From Caballeronia sordidicola (GTDB taxonomy: Bacteria; Pseudomonadota; Gammaproteobacteria; Burkholderiales; Burkholderiaceae), in the NCBI RefSeq assembly GCF_000729995.1, contig NZ_JNFG01000005.1:231657-295656 (forward strand): a DNA stretch of 64,000 nucleotides, written 5' to 3'. Shown here piece by piece: positions 18,621-28,115 of this stretch. The notes below the pieces were generated by a model. The model was not told where the DNA came from. It made no database searches and saw nothing but the letters and a program-made list of their open reading frames with translations. Each line of letters begins with the position of its first letter. Positions within the stretch are counted from its first letter, which is position 1. The position numbers were made by a program, and so were the translations under genes.

Positions 18621-18944
18621 ATGAAATCGCTCGTTCAAGCCCTTGTTCTCGCCACCGCGCTCGCCGCTCCGATCGCCTCGTTCGCGCAGTCGAACGTGCC
18701 CGTGACGCGGGCGCAAGTGCGCGCCGAGTTGGCGCAACTTGTGAAGGCCGGTTATAACCCGGCTCGTGGCACCGACCCGTACTATCCGGACGACATTCAG
18801 GCAGCTGAAGCCCGCGTGGCCGCACAGAACCGCGGAATGAGCGGTTTTGGCGGAACGGTCAGCGACTCGTCGGCATCGGGAGCTGCTGCAGAGGCCCTTC
18901 AGACAGCCAGTCGCGACTTTACGTTAATCTTCTTCGGTCAGTAA
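18621..18944 (+). CDS. exported DUF4148 protein (copy 1)
   Basis: The product has 107 residues with a cleavable signal peptide (cleavage near SFAQS, residues 19-23). The DUF4148 core follows: TRAQVRAELAQLVKAGYNP, then DIQAAEARVAAQN. The family is small, periplasmic and highly multiplied in Burkholderiales; no biochemical function is established. The start MKSLVQ is the natural signal-peptide start; a longer frame from 18579 is unlikely. A paralogue sits at 28116-28439 on the other strand. Confidence 0.85.
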   Translation: MKSLVQALVLATALAAPIASFAQSNVPVTRAQVRAELAQLVKAGYNPARGTDPYYPDDIQAAEARVAAQNRGMSGFGGTVSDSSASGAAAEALQTASRDFTLIFFGQ

Positions 18945-19326
18945 CTCGGCGGGCTGCCACGCCGGCTTCCACTCATTCGGTAGCGAGGCATTTCAGCTTG
19001 GCCACGCTACCCGATCATTTCCCACGACTCATGCGTGGTGTATTTTCGCCGTGTTGTTGGTACCTGTGCGAAGACCGCGCTGTGTCGGCGAGAAATAGAA
19101 CGACCTACAGAGGCCCGCAGTATCTGGCACAAACATCATATGAAAACATAGTGCTTTCAAGCGCTGCCGGACTGGCGATTTACGGAGCAATTCGTTTGCG
19201 CCACCATGCTCAGCGTCTCATAATGGCAAAAAATTATTCAGACTTCCTCATGCCTGCAGACAGAAAAAAATCGGAGCTTCAAAAGCTGACGTCGCCGCAT
19301 AATCTTATTGGTTCAAGGAGCACGAG
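18945..19326. other. upstream region of the FixJ-type regulator
   Basis: An open frame (18998-19330) crosses it but has no family signature and overlaps the regulator start, so I do not call it. AAGGAG just before 19327 serves the regulator. Confidence 0.5.
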
Positions 19327-19998
19327 ATGATTTCGGGAACACTTTCGACTCCGCCTCGAAGCAGCGCAAACGAAACGCCGGTTGTATACATAGTGGACGA
19401 CGACGAGTCGATGCGCGAGGCGCTTGGCGGACTATTGCGCTCAATCGGATTACGCGTGGAGGCGTTCGAATCGCCCAACCAATTTCTGAGCTTTTCGAAA
19501 TATGACGTGCCGAGCTGCCTGATTCTTGACGTCAGGCTACGCGGAGAGAGCGGTCTCACCTTTCAGCGAGATATTGTCAAGGCAGGCTTGCAAATACCCA
19601 TCTTGTTCATTACGGGGTATGGCGACATGGAGATGTCTGTCAGGGCTATGAAGGCTGGCGCACTCGACTTCTTTCCGAAGCCGTTTCGCGATCAGGACAT
19701 GCTGGACGCGGTCGCACACGCGTTGAAACATGATGGCGAACGCATTGCGACCGAGCGGACACTCACAGCAGTGAAGATCTCTTACAGTTCCCTGACGCCG
19801 CGCGAGAAGGAAGTGCTCGGATTTGTTCTGGCTGGCTTGATGAACAAGCAGATTGCGTCGGAAATGAGCCTGAGCGAAATCACTGTGAAGATCCATCGTG
19901 GTCAGATGATGAAGAAGATGGAGTCGCGTTCCGTCGCGGACCTGGTTAGAAAGGCCGAAGCGATTCATGTCCCGCCGAACCACCCGAAGTCTCCTTGA
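19327..19998 (+). CDS. FixJ/NarL-type response regulator with LuxR helix-turn-helix
   Basis: This 223-residue regulator has a receiver domain (about 17-130). The acidic pocket is in VDDDES, the phospho-acceptor D68 is in LILDVRLRG, the Thr is in FITGYG and the Lys in FPKPF. A LuxR-type DNA-binding domain (about 150-215) follows, with SLTPREKEVLGFVLAGLMNKQIA and an EITVKIHRGQMMKKM recognition helix. In the FixJ family, phosphorylation frees a dimer to activate transcription. AAGGAG precedes the ATG. It is the only complete transcription-activating response regulator in the signalling region, so it is the leading candidate for the repeated CGTAT promoters. That link is inference. Confidence 0.92.
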   Translation: MISGTLSTPPRSSANETPVVYIVDDDESMREALGGLLRSIGLRVEAFESPNQFLSFSKYDVPSCLILDVRLRGESGLTFQRDIVKAGLQIPILFITGYGDMEMSVRAMKAGALDFFPKPFRDQDMLDAVAHALKHDGERIATERTLTAVKISYSSLTPREKEVLGFVLAGLMNKQIASEMSLSEITVKIHRGQMMKKMESRSVADLVRKAEAIHVPPNHPKSP

Positions 19999-20128
19999 GG
20001 CGTTTATTGCTCGGGCGTGTCGTGTCCGAAGGCCAATGTGGAATCGGCAAGCGGTTGCAAAGGCGGGTCGCCCTGATGGCTACCCTACCGTGGGGAGGCT
20101 GTTACATCGCCGATGCGACCCTGATACG

Positions 20129-20144
20129 CCTATACGTAGGTATG
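20129..20144 (+). promoter_or_regulatory. CCTATACGTAGG palindrome upstream of a receiver gene
   Basis: CCTATACGTAGGTATG is a near-palindrome centred on TATACGTA. It resembles the TACGTA-cored sites bound by FixJ-type regulators, and its CCTATAC half recurs at 13223 and 31226. It lies about 65 bases before the earliest start of the downstream receiver gene. Confidence 0.4.
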
Positions 20145-20208
20145 ATTTCGGCTTGAGCGTTCAAACGCTACGCTGGTTATTGTAGATGCGTACGGCGCAA
20201 GCCCCTCT

Positions 20209-20616
20209 GTGCGCACATCTCATCTGAAGAGCGAGGTCCGTGGCGTGCGTACCGCTCACGTTATTTCCATTGTGGACGACGATGCCGCCCTTTGCGCCGC
20301 TACTTCCGCTTTGATTCGTTCGCTAGGCTGGCAGGCGAATATATTCTCCTCGCCAGAGGCATTTCTCCAGTCCGCGTACATCACCGAAACGTCGTGTCTC
20401 ATTTCTGATGTGCGAATGCCGCGGATGTCCGGTGTCGAGATGCATGCACGCCTTCTCCAATTAGGCTGTGCACCGCCGACCATTTTTGTCACAGCGTTCC
20501 CTACTGCCGCTCTACGGGCGAAGGTCATGGCAAATGGTGCGTTGGCTCTGTTGGAGAAGCCTGTCGATCCTGCCACCATCGAACATTATCTCCATCTCGT
20601 TTTGGGAAAACCATAG
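20209..20616 (+). CDS. stand-alone response regulator receiver domain
   Basis: The product is a receiver domain of up to 135 residues: SIVDDDAA, phospho-acceptor D67 in ISDVRMP, Thr in FVTAFP and Lys in EKPVDP. No output domain is present. The frame opens with GTG at 20209; a second GTG at 20245, after GCGAGG, gives a 123-residue protein that starts just before the first beta strand and is equally likely. It is similar in kind to the receiver at 11864-12250 and lies just after the FixJ-type regulator, so a role in the same phosphorelay is plausible. Confidence 0.85.
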   Translation: MRTSHLKSEVRGVRTAHVISIVDDDAALCAATSALIRSLGWQANIFSSPEAFLQSAYITETSCLISDVRMPRMSGVEMHARLLQLGCAPPTIFVTAFPTAALRAKVMANGALALLEKPVDPATIEHYLHLVLGKP

Positions 20617-20850
20617 TCCGGTTTTCGCGCTACGGCGGCGCTTTCAACCCGGCATCCGCCTGGTTTGTCTAAAGCGATTGCGAGACCTGAGCATTGACCG
20701 ATGTCTGCGATCCAACGAGCGTTTCGGGGTTTCATACTTGCGTATGGCACCTTGCATGTCGCCCTGAGTCGAAACGCGTTTGGCCTATGCACTGCACCGC
20801 ATCTGTAGCACGACGCCTGTCGTTCGTATCGCACATCCCCTACGCGGCGC

Positions 20851-20948
20851 ATACGCATGTATGAACTGCCTACGCCTGAGAAGGGGCGGTAGCACCGGTT
20901 CGTATTATTTCATTTTCATGCGCAGACACGTATCTTGGTCCCATGGCA
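20851..20948 (+). promoter_or_regulatory. conserved activator-type promoter, copy C
   Basis: ATACG-CA-TGTAT lies at 20851-20862, CGTAT at 20901-20905 and CGTATCTTGGTCCCATGGCA at 20929-20948. TATCTT at 20931-20936 fits a -10. CACCGGTTCGTAT around 20893-20905 is shared with copy B. This copy lies outside the duplicated hydrolase cassette yet keeps identical spacing. The remaining 20617-21229 gap shows no gene, leaving a leader of about 287 bases before dipZ. Confidence 0.65.
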
Positions 20949-21229
20949 GGTTCGATCCGCAGTACTGATGAACAGAATGCATCAAATCGATTCGCTCGAA
21001 TCCCGAGTTTTTACGTATTTCGCCAGCCTGACGAGGACCGTGCTGAGCACTTGCTCATCGGCGATGAACACTCTCAAACTCCACCGGGAATTCACACGTC
21101 GGACTAGACCCGCAACGAGTGGCGACAACTTTTCGGAAAATCCATTCAAGCGACTTTCGCTGTCTAGCGAATGCCTCGTCGTGATTTACGCGAGCTTTTG
21201 CCTGAACCTCATTTAGATTCCTAACCGCC

Positions 21230-23059
21230 GTGAATTCCATGTTGCTCATTGTTCTGGCCTATCTTGGCGGTGTTCTCACGATTCTCAGTCCGTGCATCCT
21301 GCCGGTGCTGCCATTTGTTTTTTCGCGCGCGGGTCAACCGTTCGTTCGCAGCGTGTTGCCAATGCTTACTGGCATGGCGTTGACCTTTGCTGCTGTAGCG
21401 AGCCTTGCAACAGTCGGCGGGAGTTGGATCACGCAAGCGAACCAGTACGGTCGCTGGCTTGCCCTCGCGTTACTCGCAGTGTTCGGCCTGATGCTGCTAC
21501 TACCTCGTCTTGCGGCCAAGCTGATGCAGCCGCTGATGAGCGTGGGCAACCAGATCGCCGAGTCCGCGGCTCCCGGTGGCAAGCCGGCCAGCCCGAGATC
21601 GTCCTTTCTGATCGGGATTGCGACAGGCTTGCTGTGGTCGCCGTGCGCCGGGCCAATTCTTGGCCTGATGCTGACGACGGCAGCGCTGCGTGGCACGAGT
21701 TTCAGCACGACCTTGCTGCTGGTGGCCTACGCGGCGGGCGCGGCGACCTCGCTGGCGTTAGCACTGTTGATCGGCGGTCGGGTATTCACGTTGATGAAGC
21801 GATGGCTCGGCGCGGGTGAATGGATCCGTCGGGGGATGGGTGCGGCAATGTTGCTCGGTGTGCTTGCGATCTCGTTGGGGTGGGACACCGGCGTGCTGGC
21901 ACGCGTATCGACCTTCGCGACGGGCGGCGTCGAACAGGAGTTGGTCGACCGGTTATCGCCTGCAAGGAATTCGACCGGGGTTGTCTCGCCCGACAGTCGG
22001 TTCGGCAATTCAATGACCAAGGTTGTGGCGAACATCATGGCGGGTGCACCGGACTATAACGCCGCCGTAGAGAGCGCACCACTACCGGTCGAGGGCATAT
22101 TGCCGACGCTAAGCGGGGCCGTCCAGTGGCTGAATTCGCCGCCCCTTACGGTCCAGGCGTTGCGCGGTAAGGTTGTGGTGATCAACATCTGGACCTACTC
22201 GTGCATTAACTGTTTGCGTTCTCTCCCATACCTGAAAACATGGTCGCAAAAATACAAGGACCAAGGGCTCGTGGTGATCGGCGTGCATGCGCCCGAGTTT
22301 GCATTCGAACGCAATATCGGGAACGTGAAAAAGGCGACGCGTGAGCTCGGTGTGGATTATCCGGTCGCAATCGATAACAACTTTGCAATCTGGCGGGGCC
22401 TTAACAACGAGTACTGGCCCGCACAGTATTTTGTCGACGCTCGCGGACAGATCCGCCACCACAATTTTGGCGAAGGCAACTATGCGAAATCGGAACAGGT
22501 CATTCAGCTATTGCTGACAGAAGCGGGCGATGCAAATGCTGCAATGACGGCTCCGGGCCTGGCGAACACCGCGACACCTGGCGTAGAGATCGCCGCCGAC
22601 AGCGCGGATCTGCAGTCGCCGGAAACCTACATCGGTTACGCGCAGGCGGACAATTTTGCGTCGCCGGGCGGCGAGCTTCGGGACGAAGTGAGCGTGTACG
22701 TTGCACCCACACGGCCGGCCCTGAATGAGTGGGGCCTGGCCGGTAAATGGGACGTCGAGAAAGACCGTGCGACGCTTGCTGCTGCTTCCGGACACGTCGT
22801 ATACCGCTTCCATGCGCGCGACCTGCATCTGGTATTGGGGCCGGGTGCGGACGGAAAACCTGTCCGGTTTCGCGTAAGCATCGACGGCGCCGCGCCCGGT
22901 AACGCGCATGGGACGGATGTCGCGGCTGACGGCAGCGGCACTGTAACCGAGCACCGGTTGTATCAGCTGGTTCGGCAAACGCACGGGGTCGCGGATCACA
23001 CCTTCTCTATCGAGTTTCTCGACCCTGGCGTTGAAGCGTATGCGTTCACGTTCGGTTGA
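21230..23059 (+). CDS. dipZ: DipZ-type fusion: CcdA-like transporter plus thioredoxin domain
   Basis: The 609-residue product combines an N-terminal CcdA/DsbD-like membrane domain (about 1-235) with a periplasmic thioredoxin-like domain (about 300-430) and a C-terminal beta-rich domain. The membrane part has a cysteine in SPCILPV (C22) and another in SPCAGP. The thioredoxin motif is C325-I-N-C328 within WTYSCINC. Such proteins carry reducing power across the membrane to periplasmic thiols or to haem-protein maturation. GTG at 21230 opens the frame and ATG at 21239 is equally possible. It starts a run with poxB and cydAB, downstream of promoter copy C. An N-terminal fragment of a similar gene occurs at 27742-27939. 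Confidence 0.88.
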   Translation: MNSMLLIVLAYLGGVLTILSPCILPVLPFVFSRAGQPFVRSVLPMLTGMALTFAAVASLATVGGSWITQANQYGRWLALALLAVFGLMLLLPRLAAKLMQPLMSVGNQIAESAAPGGKPASPRSSFLIGIATGLLWSPCAGPILGLMLTTAALRGTSFSTTLLLVAYAAGAATSLALALLIGGRVFTLMKRWLGAGEWIRRGMGAAMLLGVLAISLGWDTGVLARVSTFATGGVEQELVDRLSPARNSTGVVSPDSRFGNSMTKVVANIMAGAPDYNAAVESAPLPVEGILPTLSGAVQWLNSPPLTVQALRGKVVVINIWTYSCINCLRSLPYLKTWSQKYKDQGLVVIGVHAPEFAFERNIGNVKKATRELGVDYPVAIDNNFAIWRGLNNEYWPAQYFVDARGQIRHHNFGEGNYAKSEQVIQLLLTEAGDANAAMTAPGLANTATPGVEIAADSADLQSPETYIGYAQADNFASPGGELRDEVSVYVAPTRPALNEWGLAGKWDVEKDRATLAAASGHVVYRFHARDLHLVLGPGADGKPVRFRVSIDGAAPGNAHGTDVAADGSGTVTEHRLYQLVRQTHGVADHTFSIEFLDPGVEAYAFTFG

Positions 23060-23164
23060 GGCCTGCAGTTCCTGCGGGCGCCTGCGTTCGAAGTACCGGC
23101 GTGTTGCGCGCCGTTCGACTGGTATTTAAACCCTATTGCGAATTTCTTCTTTCAGGAGCGAATC

Positions 23165-24886
23165 ATGGGCAAACAGACTATCGCAGAGTATCTGGCAAAA
23201 ACGCTCGAGGCCGCCGGCGTCGAGAGAATCTGGGGTGTGACGGGCGACAGCTTGAATGGACTGGCGTTCAGCCTGGACCAGATCGGCTCGATCCGCTGGA
23301 TGCACACTCGCCACGAGGAGAGCGCCGCGTTCGCCGCCGGGGCCGATGCGGCATCGACAGGACGGCTTGCCGTGTGCGCGGGCAGTTGCGGTCCGGGCAA
23401 CCTTCATCTGATCAACGGACTGTTCGACTGCCATCGCAATCATCAACCGGTGCTCGCGATTGCCGCGCATATTCCGTCAACGGAAATCGGGCTCGGCTAT
23501 TTTCAGGAGACCCATCCTCAGGAGCTTTTCCAGGAATGCAGCCATTTTGCAGAACTCGTGACGAACCCCGAGCAGTTTCCGCGCGTGCTCGCGCGTGCGA
23601 TGCGCACGGCTATTGAGGAGCGCGGCGTCGCCGTCATCGTGTTGCCGGGAGACGTCGCGTTGCAGGAGTGTCTCGAGGCAGCCGGAAGCTGGACCGAAAC
23701 GGCCCCACCGTCAATCGTCCCTGCGCAGGCTGATCTTGACCGGCTGGCAGACCTGCTTAACCGGTCAAGAGACGTCACGCTGTTGTGTGGAAGCGGCACA
23801 GCCGGCGCGCACGATGAAGTTGTCGCGTTGGCCGATATGCTCGGAGCGCCAGTGGTCCACGCTCTGCGCGGCAAGTCATTCGTTGAATGGGACAACCCCT
23901 TCGATGTCGGCATGACCGGCCTGATCGGTTTCAGCTCGGGTTATCACGCAATGGAATCCTGCGAGACGCTGCTGATGCTCGGCACGGACTTTCCGTATCG
24001 TCCGTTCTACCCGAGCAACGCGAAGATCGTGCAGATCGACTGGAAGGGCTCACAGCTCGGCCACCGGGCGCCCCTTACGCTCGGGCTGGTGGGCACGGTC
24101 AAGGACACGATCAGGGCCGTCCTGCCGCGCTTGCAGCGCAAGGACGACCGGAATTTCCTGGACCATGCCCGCAAGCATTATGTGTCGGCGAGAAAAGGCC
24201 TGGACGACCTTGCCGTCCCGGCGGGGCCGGGCAGGCCGATTCATCCGCAATACCTGACCAGGCTGGTCGACGAAGCGGCGAGCGAAGATGCAATTTTCAC
24301 GGCCGATGTCGGTACACCGACGCTCTGGGCGGCACGCTACCTGACCATGAACGGCAAGCGTCAGTTGCATGGCTCGTTCAATCATGGTTCCATGGCTAAC
24401 GCGATGCCTCAGGCGCTTGGCGCCCAAGGCGCCAACCCGGGCCGTCAGGTCATTTCGCTGTCCGGCGACGGCGGGTTGTCCATGCTGCTTGGCGACCTTC
24501 TGACGGCACGGCAACTCGACCTGCCAATCAAGGTTGTCGTGTTTAACAATAGCCTGCTTGGGTTCGTTTCCATGGAGCTGAAGGCGGGTGGCTACCTCGA
24601 CACCAACGTCGATCTGAGCAAGACGGATTTTGCGGCGATCGCGAAGGGCGCCGGGATTTTCAGCATCAGGGTAGAGGAATCGGAAGACGTTGCCGAAGCG
24701 TTGAAAACCGCCTTCGCCCACCCGGGGCCGGCGCTTGTCGACGTGGTGACCTCAAAGCATGAACTCGCCATGCCGCCCAAGATCGAGCTTGCGCAGGCGA
24801 AGGGCTTCAGCTTGTACATGTTGCGCGCCATCCTGAACGGGCGAGGCGATGAGATCGTCGAACTTGCCAGAACCAACCTGCGCTAG
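23165..24886 (+). CDS. poxB: pyruvate oxidase (quinone-dependent pyruvate dehydrogenase)
   Basis: This 573-residue ThDP/FAD enzyme should oxidise pyruvate to acetate and CO2 and feed electrons to the quinone pool at the membrane. The catalytic glutamate lies in [11 protein letters not shown] near residue 52. The ThDP/Mg motif is [14 protein letters not shown] through VFNNS. The central FAD domain and the length match PoxB. The C-terminus carries the extra helix expected for membrane binding ([21 protein letters not shown] region). CAGGAG precedes the start. It lies 105 bases after dipZ and 87 bases before cydA, so its electrons can pass directly to the adjacent bd oxidase through quinol. Confidence 0.92.
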   Translation: MGKQTIAEYLAKTLEAAGVERIWGVTGDSLNGLAFSLDQIGSIRWMHTRHEESAAFAAGADAASTGRLAVCAGSCGPGNLHLINGLFDCHRNHQPVLAIAAHIPSTEIGLGYFQETHPQELFQECSHFAELVTNPEQFPRVLARAMRTAIEERGVAVIVLPGDVALQECLEAAGSWTETAPPSIVPAQADLDRLADLLNRSRDVTLLCGSGTAGAHDEVVALADMLGAPVVHALRGKSFVEWDNPFDVGMTGLIGFSSGYHAMESCETLLMLGTDFPYRPFYPSNAKIVQIDWKGSQLGHRAPLTLGLVGTVKDTIRAVLPRLQRKDDRNFLDHARKHYVSARKGLDDLAVPAGPGRPIHPQYLTRLVDEAASEDAIFTADVGTPTLWAARYLTMNGKRQLHGSFNHGSMANAMPQALGAQGANPGRQVISLSGDGGLSMLLGDLLTARQLDLPIKVVVFNNSLLGFVSMELKAGGYLDTNVDLSKTDFAAIAKGAGIFSIRVEESEDVAEALKTAFAHPGPALVDVVTSKHELAMPPKIELAQAKGFSLYMLRAILNGRGDEIVELARTNLR

Positions 24887-24973
24887 CGGGTGGCGGAGAC
24901 GTTTGCGGCGCGAGATTATCGAGCCGCAGACACTTAGTAAGTAAGGCAGCCTTCGCATGGAGTACTTACCGCT

Positions 24974-26410
24974 ATGAATCCGAGCGCGCTGGATCTTTCA
25001 CGCATACAGTTTGCTTTCACCATCTCGTTTCATATTATTTTCCCGGCGTTGAGCATTGGCCTGGCGAGCTTTCTGGCCGTGCTGGAAGCAGCGTGGATCC
25101 GGACGGGAAAGCGCTACTACCAGGACCTCTGCATCTATTGGTCGAAAATCTTCGCGGTCGGGTTCGGCATGGGAGTCGTGTCCGGCGTTGTCATGGCCTA
25201 CCAGTTTGGAACGAACTGGTCTGGCTTTGCCAAGTTTGCCGGTCCGGTGACGGGACCCCTTCTAGCCTACGAAGTCATGACGGCCTTTTTCCTTGAGGCG
25301 GGTTTCCTGGGGGTCATGCTGTTCGGCTGGGACAAGGTGGGGCGACGAGCGCATTTCGGCGCCACGCTGATGGTCGCGATCGGAACGCTGATCTCGACGT
25401 TCTGGATTCTCGCATCCAACAGCTGGATGCAGACACCGCAAGGCATCAGGATCGAGAACGGCCATGTTGTACCGGTCGACTGGTTCAAGATCATCTTCAA
25501 TCCGTCATTCCCGTACCGGCTTGCCCACATGACGATTGCGGCGTTCATCGTCGCTGCCCTCGTGGTCGCGGCCACCGGTGCATGGCATCTGCTGAAGGGC
25601 CGGCGCGATCCTGCTGTCAAGACCATGTTCTCGATGGCTCTCTGGCTTTTGCTTGTGCTCGCACCGGTACAGGCCATCGTAGGGGACCAGCATGGCTTGA
25701 ACACCCGAAAATATCAGCCGGCCAAGATAGCGGCCATAGAGGGGCTGTGGGAAACGGAGAAAGGCGGAACCGCATTAAACCTGATCGGCTTTCCCGACAT
25801 GAACGCAGAGGTCACCCGCTATGCGGTGCAGGTTCCTCATCTCGGCAGCCTGATCCTGACGCATAGCTGGACCGGCGAGATCCGCGGCCTCAAGGAGTTT
25901 CCGAAGGAAGACCGGCCCAATTCATCGATCATTTTCTGGACCTTCCGCTTGATGGCGGGACTTGGCGTGTTGATCATCCTGATGGCGCTTGCCGGCATGT
26001 TGCTGCGTCGACGAGGGCGAATTTTCGAGAGCAGGTGGTACCAGCGCTTTGTGCTGCTGATGGGTCCCATGGGCTTTGTGTCCCTGATTGCGGGGTGGAT
26101 CACGACCGAGGTCGGAAGGCAACCATGGGTGGTCTATAACGTGTTCCGAACCGCCGACGCAGTCTCGCCTGTCACCTCGCAAAGCGTCGGGGTTTCGCTG
26201 ATGGCTTTCATCATTGTGTACTGCCTCGTTTTCGGAACGGGCATCTACTACATATTGCGGTTCATCCGGCAAGGGCCCGTTGCACCCGACGCACCGCGAA
26301 GTCCGGTTGTGCGGCCGGTGATGGACATGGACCGCACGGGCCGCAGGCCGTTGGCCGCTGCCGGGCGGCGAGGTGCAAGTGAACGTGACTTCGAAGGGAG
26401 TGCGAAATGA
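24974..26410 (+). CDS. cydA: cytochrome bd-type quinol oxidase subunit I, cyanide-insensitive type
   Basis: This 478-residue polytopic membrane protein carries the haem and quinol sites of the bd oxidase, which reduces oxygen to water without proton pumping. H20 in ISFHIIFP is the expected haem b595 ligand. GWITTEVGRQPWVV is the conserved late motif. The Q-loop is short, as in CioA-type oxidases, and the tail is hydrophilic and Arg-rich. Its stop overlaps the cydB start by four bases (ATGA), so translation should be coupled. bd oxidases of this class work at low oxygen or in the presence of cyanide. The name cioA would also suit. Confidence 0.92.
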   Translation: MNPSALDLSRIQFAFTISFHIIFPALSIGLASFLAVLEAAWIRTGKRYYQDLCIYWSKIFAVGFGMGVVSGVVMAYQFGTNWSGFAKFAGPVTGPLLAYEVMTAFFLEAGFLGVMLFGWDKVGRRAHFGATLMVAIGTLISTFWILASNSWMQTPQGIRIENGHVVPVDWFKIIFNPSFPYRLAHMTIAAFIVAALVVAATGAWHLLKGRRDPAVKTMFSMALWLLLVLAPVQAIVGDQHGLNTRKYQPAKIAAIEGLWETEKGGTALNLIGFPDMNAEVTRYAVQVPHLGSLILTHSWTGEIRGLKEFPKEDRPNSSIIFWTFRLMAGLGVLIILMALAGMLLRRRGRIFESRWYQRFVLLMGPMGFVSLIAGWITTEVGRQPWVVYNVFRTADAVSPVTSQSVGVSLMAFIIVYCLVFGTGIYYILRFIRQGPVAPDAPRSPVVRPVMDMDRTGRRPLAAAGRRGASERDFEGSAK

Positions 26411-27405
26411 ACGTGACGTTTGCGTGGGCTGCGATCATCGCCTTTGGTCTTTTCATGTACGTGTTGCTTGATGGATTCGATCTGGGAATCGGCCTGATAT
26501 TTCCGTTCTTTCCAGACGACGAGGAACGCGACATGATGATGCATGCCATTGCGCCAGTGTGGGACGGTAACGAAACCTGGCTCGTGCTGGGAGGCGCAGC
26601 ACTGTTTGCGGCGTTCCCGCTGGTGTATTCAATCGCGCTGTCGGCGCTTTATCTGCCGATAATCTTTATGCTGATCTGCCTCATTTTCCGGGGCGTTTCC
26701 TTCGAGATCCGCGGCAAGGCGGATCGTACGAAGAACCTCTGGAACCTTGCCTTCATTGCCGGCTCTGCAGGCGCATCTTTTTTCCAGGGGATTATCCTTG
26801 GCACCTACCTGCACGGTATCCCGGTCACCAACAATACTTTTGCCGGCGATGCATTCTTCTGGTTCGAACCTTTCAGCCTGTTTTGCGGCCTGGGCTTGAT
26901 GGCTACGTACGCGTTGTTAGGTGCATGCTGGCTCGTCATCAAGACTGAAGGCGACCTGCAACGCCGGCTGCATCTCCTCGTTCGGCCTCTCACGGTCGTA
27001 CTGCTGATCTTCATGATCGCCGTATCCGTCTGGACGCCATTGTCGGACCCGCAGATCGCCAAACGATGGTTCGACTCGGGCCTGTTATCGCGCTTGGCTC
27101 CAGTCCCATTCCTTGTTGCGATCGTTGCGTGGTTCATGTTTTCTGCAGTCCGCGCGCGCCGGCATATCGTGCCGTTCCTCCTCGCGCTTGCTCTCGTTTT
27201 TTTAGGCTACACAGGCTTGCTCGTCAGCATCTGGCCTTATGCGATTCCCTATTCGTTAAGCCTGGCTGACGCGGCAGCGCCACGGTCGAGCCAGATCTTC
27301 ACGCTGGTAGGCGCTGTCGTGATTTTGCCGATCATCATTGCGTACACAACGGCCGGATATTGGGTCTTCAGAGGGAAGGTTGCCCGCGGTGCGGATTATC
27401 ACTAG
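26407..27405 (+). CDS. cydB: cytochrome bd-type quinol oxidase subunit II
   Basis: The 332-residue protein has eight or nine transmembrane segments and the CydB family motifs, including the early LLDGFDLGIGLIFPF segment and WDGNETWLVLGGAALFAAFP. It assembles with CydA and lacks haem ligands of its own. The start overlaps the cydA stop. A 46-codon frame encoding a one-segment protein follows nine bases downstream. CioB would be an equivalent name. Confidence 0.93.
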   Translation: MNVTFAWAAIIAFGLFMYVLLDGFDLGIGLIFPFFPDDEERDMMMHAIAPVWDGNETWLVLGGAALFAAFPLVYSIALSALYLPIIFMLICLIFRGVSFEIRGKADRTKNLWNLAFIAGSAGASFFQGIILGTYLHGIPVTNNTFAGDAFFWFEPFSLFCGLGLMATYALLGACWLVIKTEGDLQRRLHLLVRPLTVVLLIFMIAVSVWTPLSDPQIAKRWFDSGLLSRLAPVPFLVAIVAWFMFSAVRARRHIVPFLLALALVFLGYTGLLVSIWPYAIPYSLSLADAAAPRSSQIFTLVGAVVILPIIIAYTTAGYWVFRGKVARGADYH

Positions 27406-27414
27406 GAGTGTGCG

Positions 27415-27555
27415 ATGCAAAGTCATGTTGCACGGCCGCGCGCTAATAAACGTGGGCGCATAGTCTGGTTCGTCGTGCTCTGGAGTCTCGGCGTGGGTGG
27501 CACTTTTCTGCTCGCGCTGCCGTTCGAGATACTGATGCGCCTGGCCATGCGTTAA
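27415..27555 (+). CDS. DUF2474-type small membrane subunit of the bd oxidase
   Basis: This 46-residue protein is short enough to be missed by usual cut-offs. It has a basic N-terminus (RPRANKRGR), one hydrophobic span (VWFVVLWSLGVGGTFLLALP) and a short tail with LRLAMR. Small single-span proteins of this kind follow cioB/cydB in many proteobacteria, and CydX-type peptides are needed for stable bd oxidases. AGGAG overlaps the cydB stop, six bases before the ATG. I expect co-translation with cydAB. Assignment to DUF2474 is from pattern and position. Confidence 0.75.
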   Translation: MQSHVARPRANKRGRIVWFVVLWSLGVGGTFLLALPFEILMRLAMR

Positions 27556-27741
27556 GCGTCATCCGTGGCATTTAATCGAACTAATCGAACCGCCGGCGCC
27601 GGATCCATTCACGGTGTCGCGCTGGCAAATGTCCGTCAAGTAAGCGCATTAGCCAGGGTCGAGTAACGTTTTGCGAGGCGGTGGTTTTCAACAGCACGGG
27701 GCCATTGCAGGACAGGTGCGGAAACGCCTGCTTCAGATTGC

Positions 27742-27939
27742 TTACTCAGGGCCGCACCCTGCGTCGGCGTCAGGATCGGTGCTCGAAGCCGCGGAGGGAT
27801 TTGCCGCCGTCGTGGCATCGCCATCCGTTGCAGCGGCCGCTGCATGACTCGATGGAGAGTCGCCAATGGACGTGGCGCCCGGCGACAAACTGAGGATGGT
27901 CAGGGCGCCGCCGAGGCAGGCAAGAACGATAAGTCGCAT
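27742..27939 (-). pseudogene. dipZ N-terminal fragment fused to a low-complexity tail
   Basis: The first codons read MRLIVLACLGGALTILS, matching the DipZ start (LLIVLAYLGGVLTILS) at 21239. The match ends where DipZ has its PC motif. An Ala/Ser/Thr/Asp-rich tail of about 45 residues follows. It would give a 65-residue protein with an uncleaved or lipid-free signal-like segment and no ribosome site worth the name. It is probably a remnant of a second dipZ; a small exported peptide cannot be excluded. The surrounding 27556-28115 gap has no other supported gene. Confidence 0.5.
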
Positions 27940-28115
27940 GGCTTTTCCGGATGTTGGTTGGAAGCGCGGCCAGCCCGTATGGCTATCGAACCAATGCGTG
28001 ACGGAACGGATCAAGCCGGCATCCGGTGCGACTGCTGGTCTATGCGGTTGAAGTCAAATCTTTAGGCGGTCTTGCCGGTGCCTTCAGGTGCAGCGGCCGG
28101 CATGTTCCACTCGTT

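Noticed and set aside
18998..19330. 110-codon frame before the FixJ-type regulator
   Set aside because: It overlaps the regulator start, lacks a ribosome site and has no recognisable domain.
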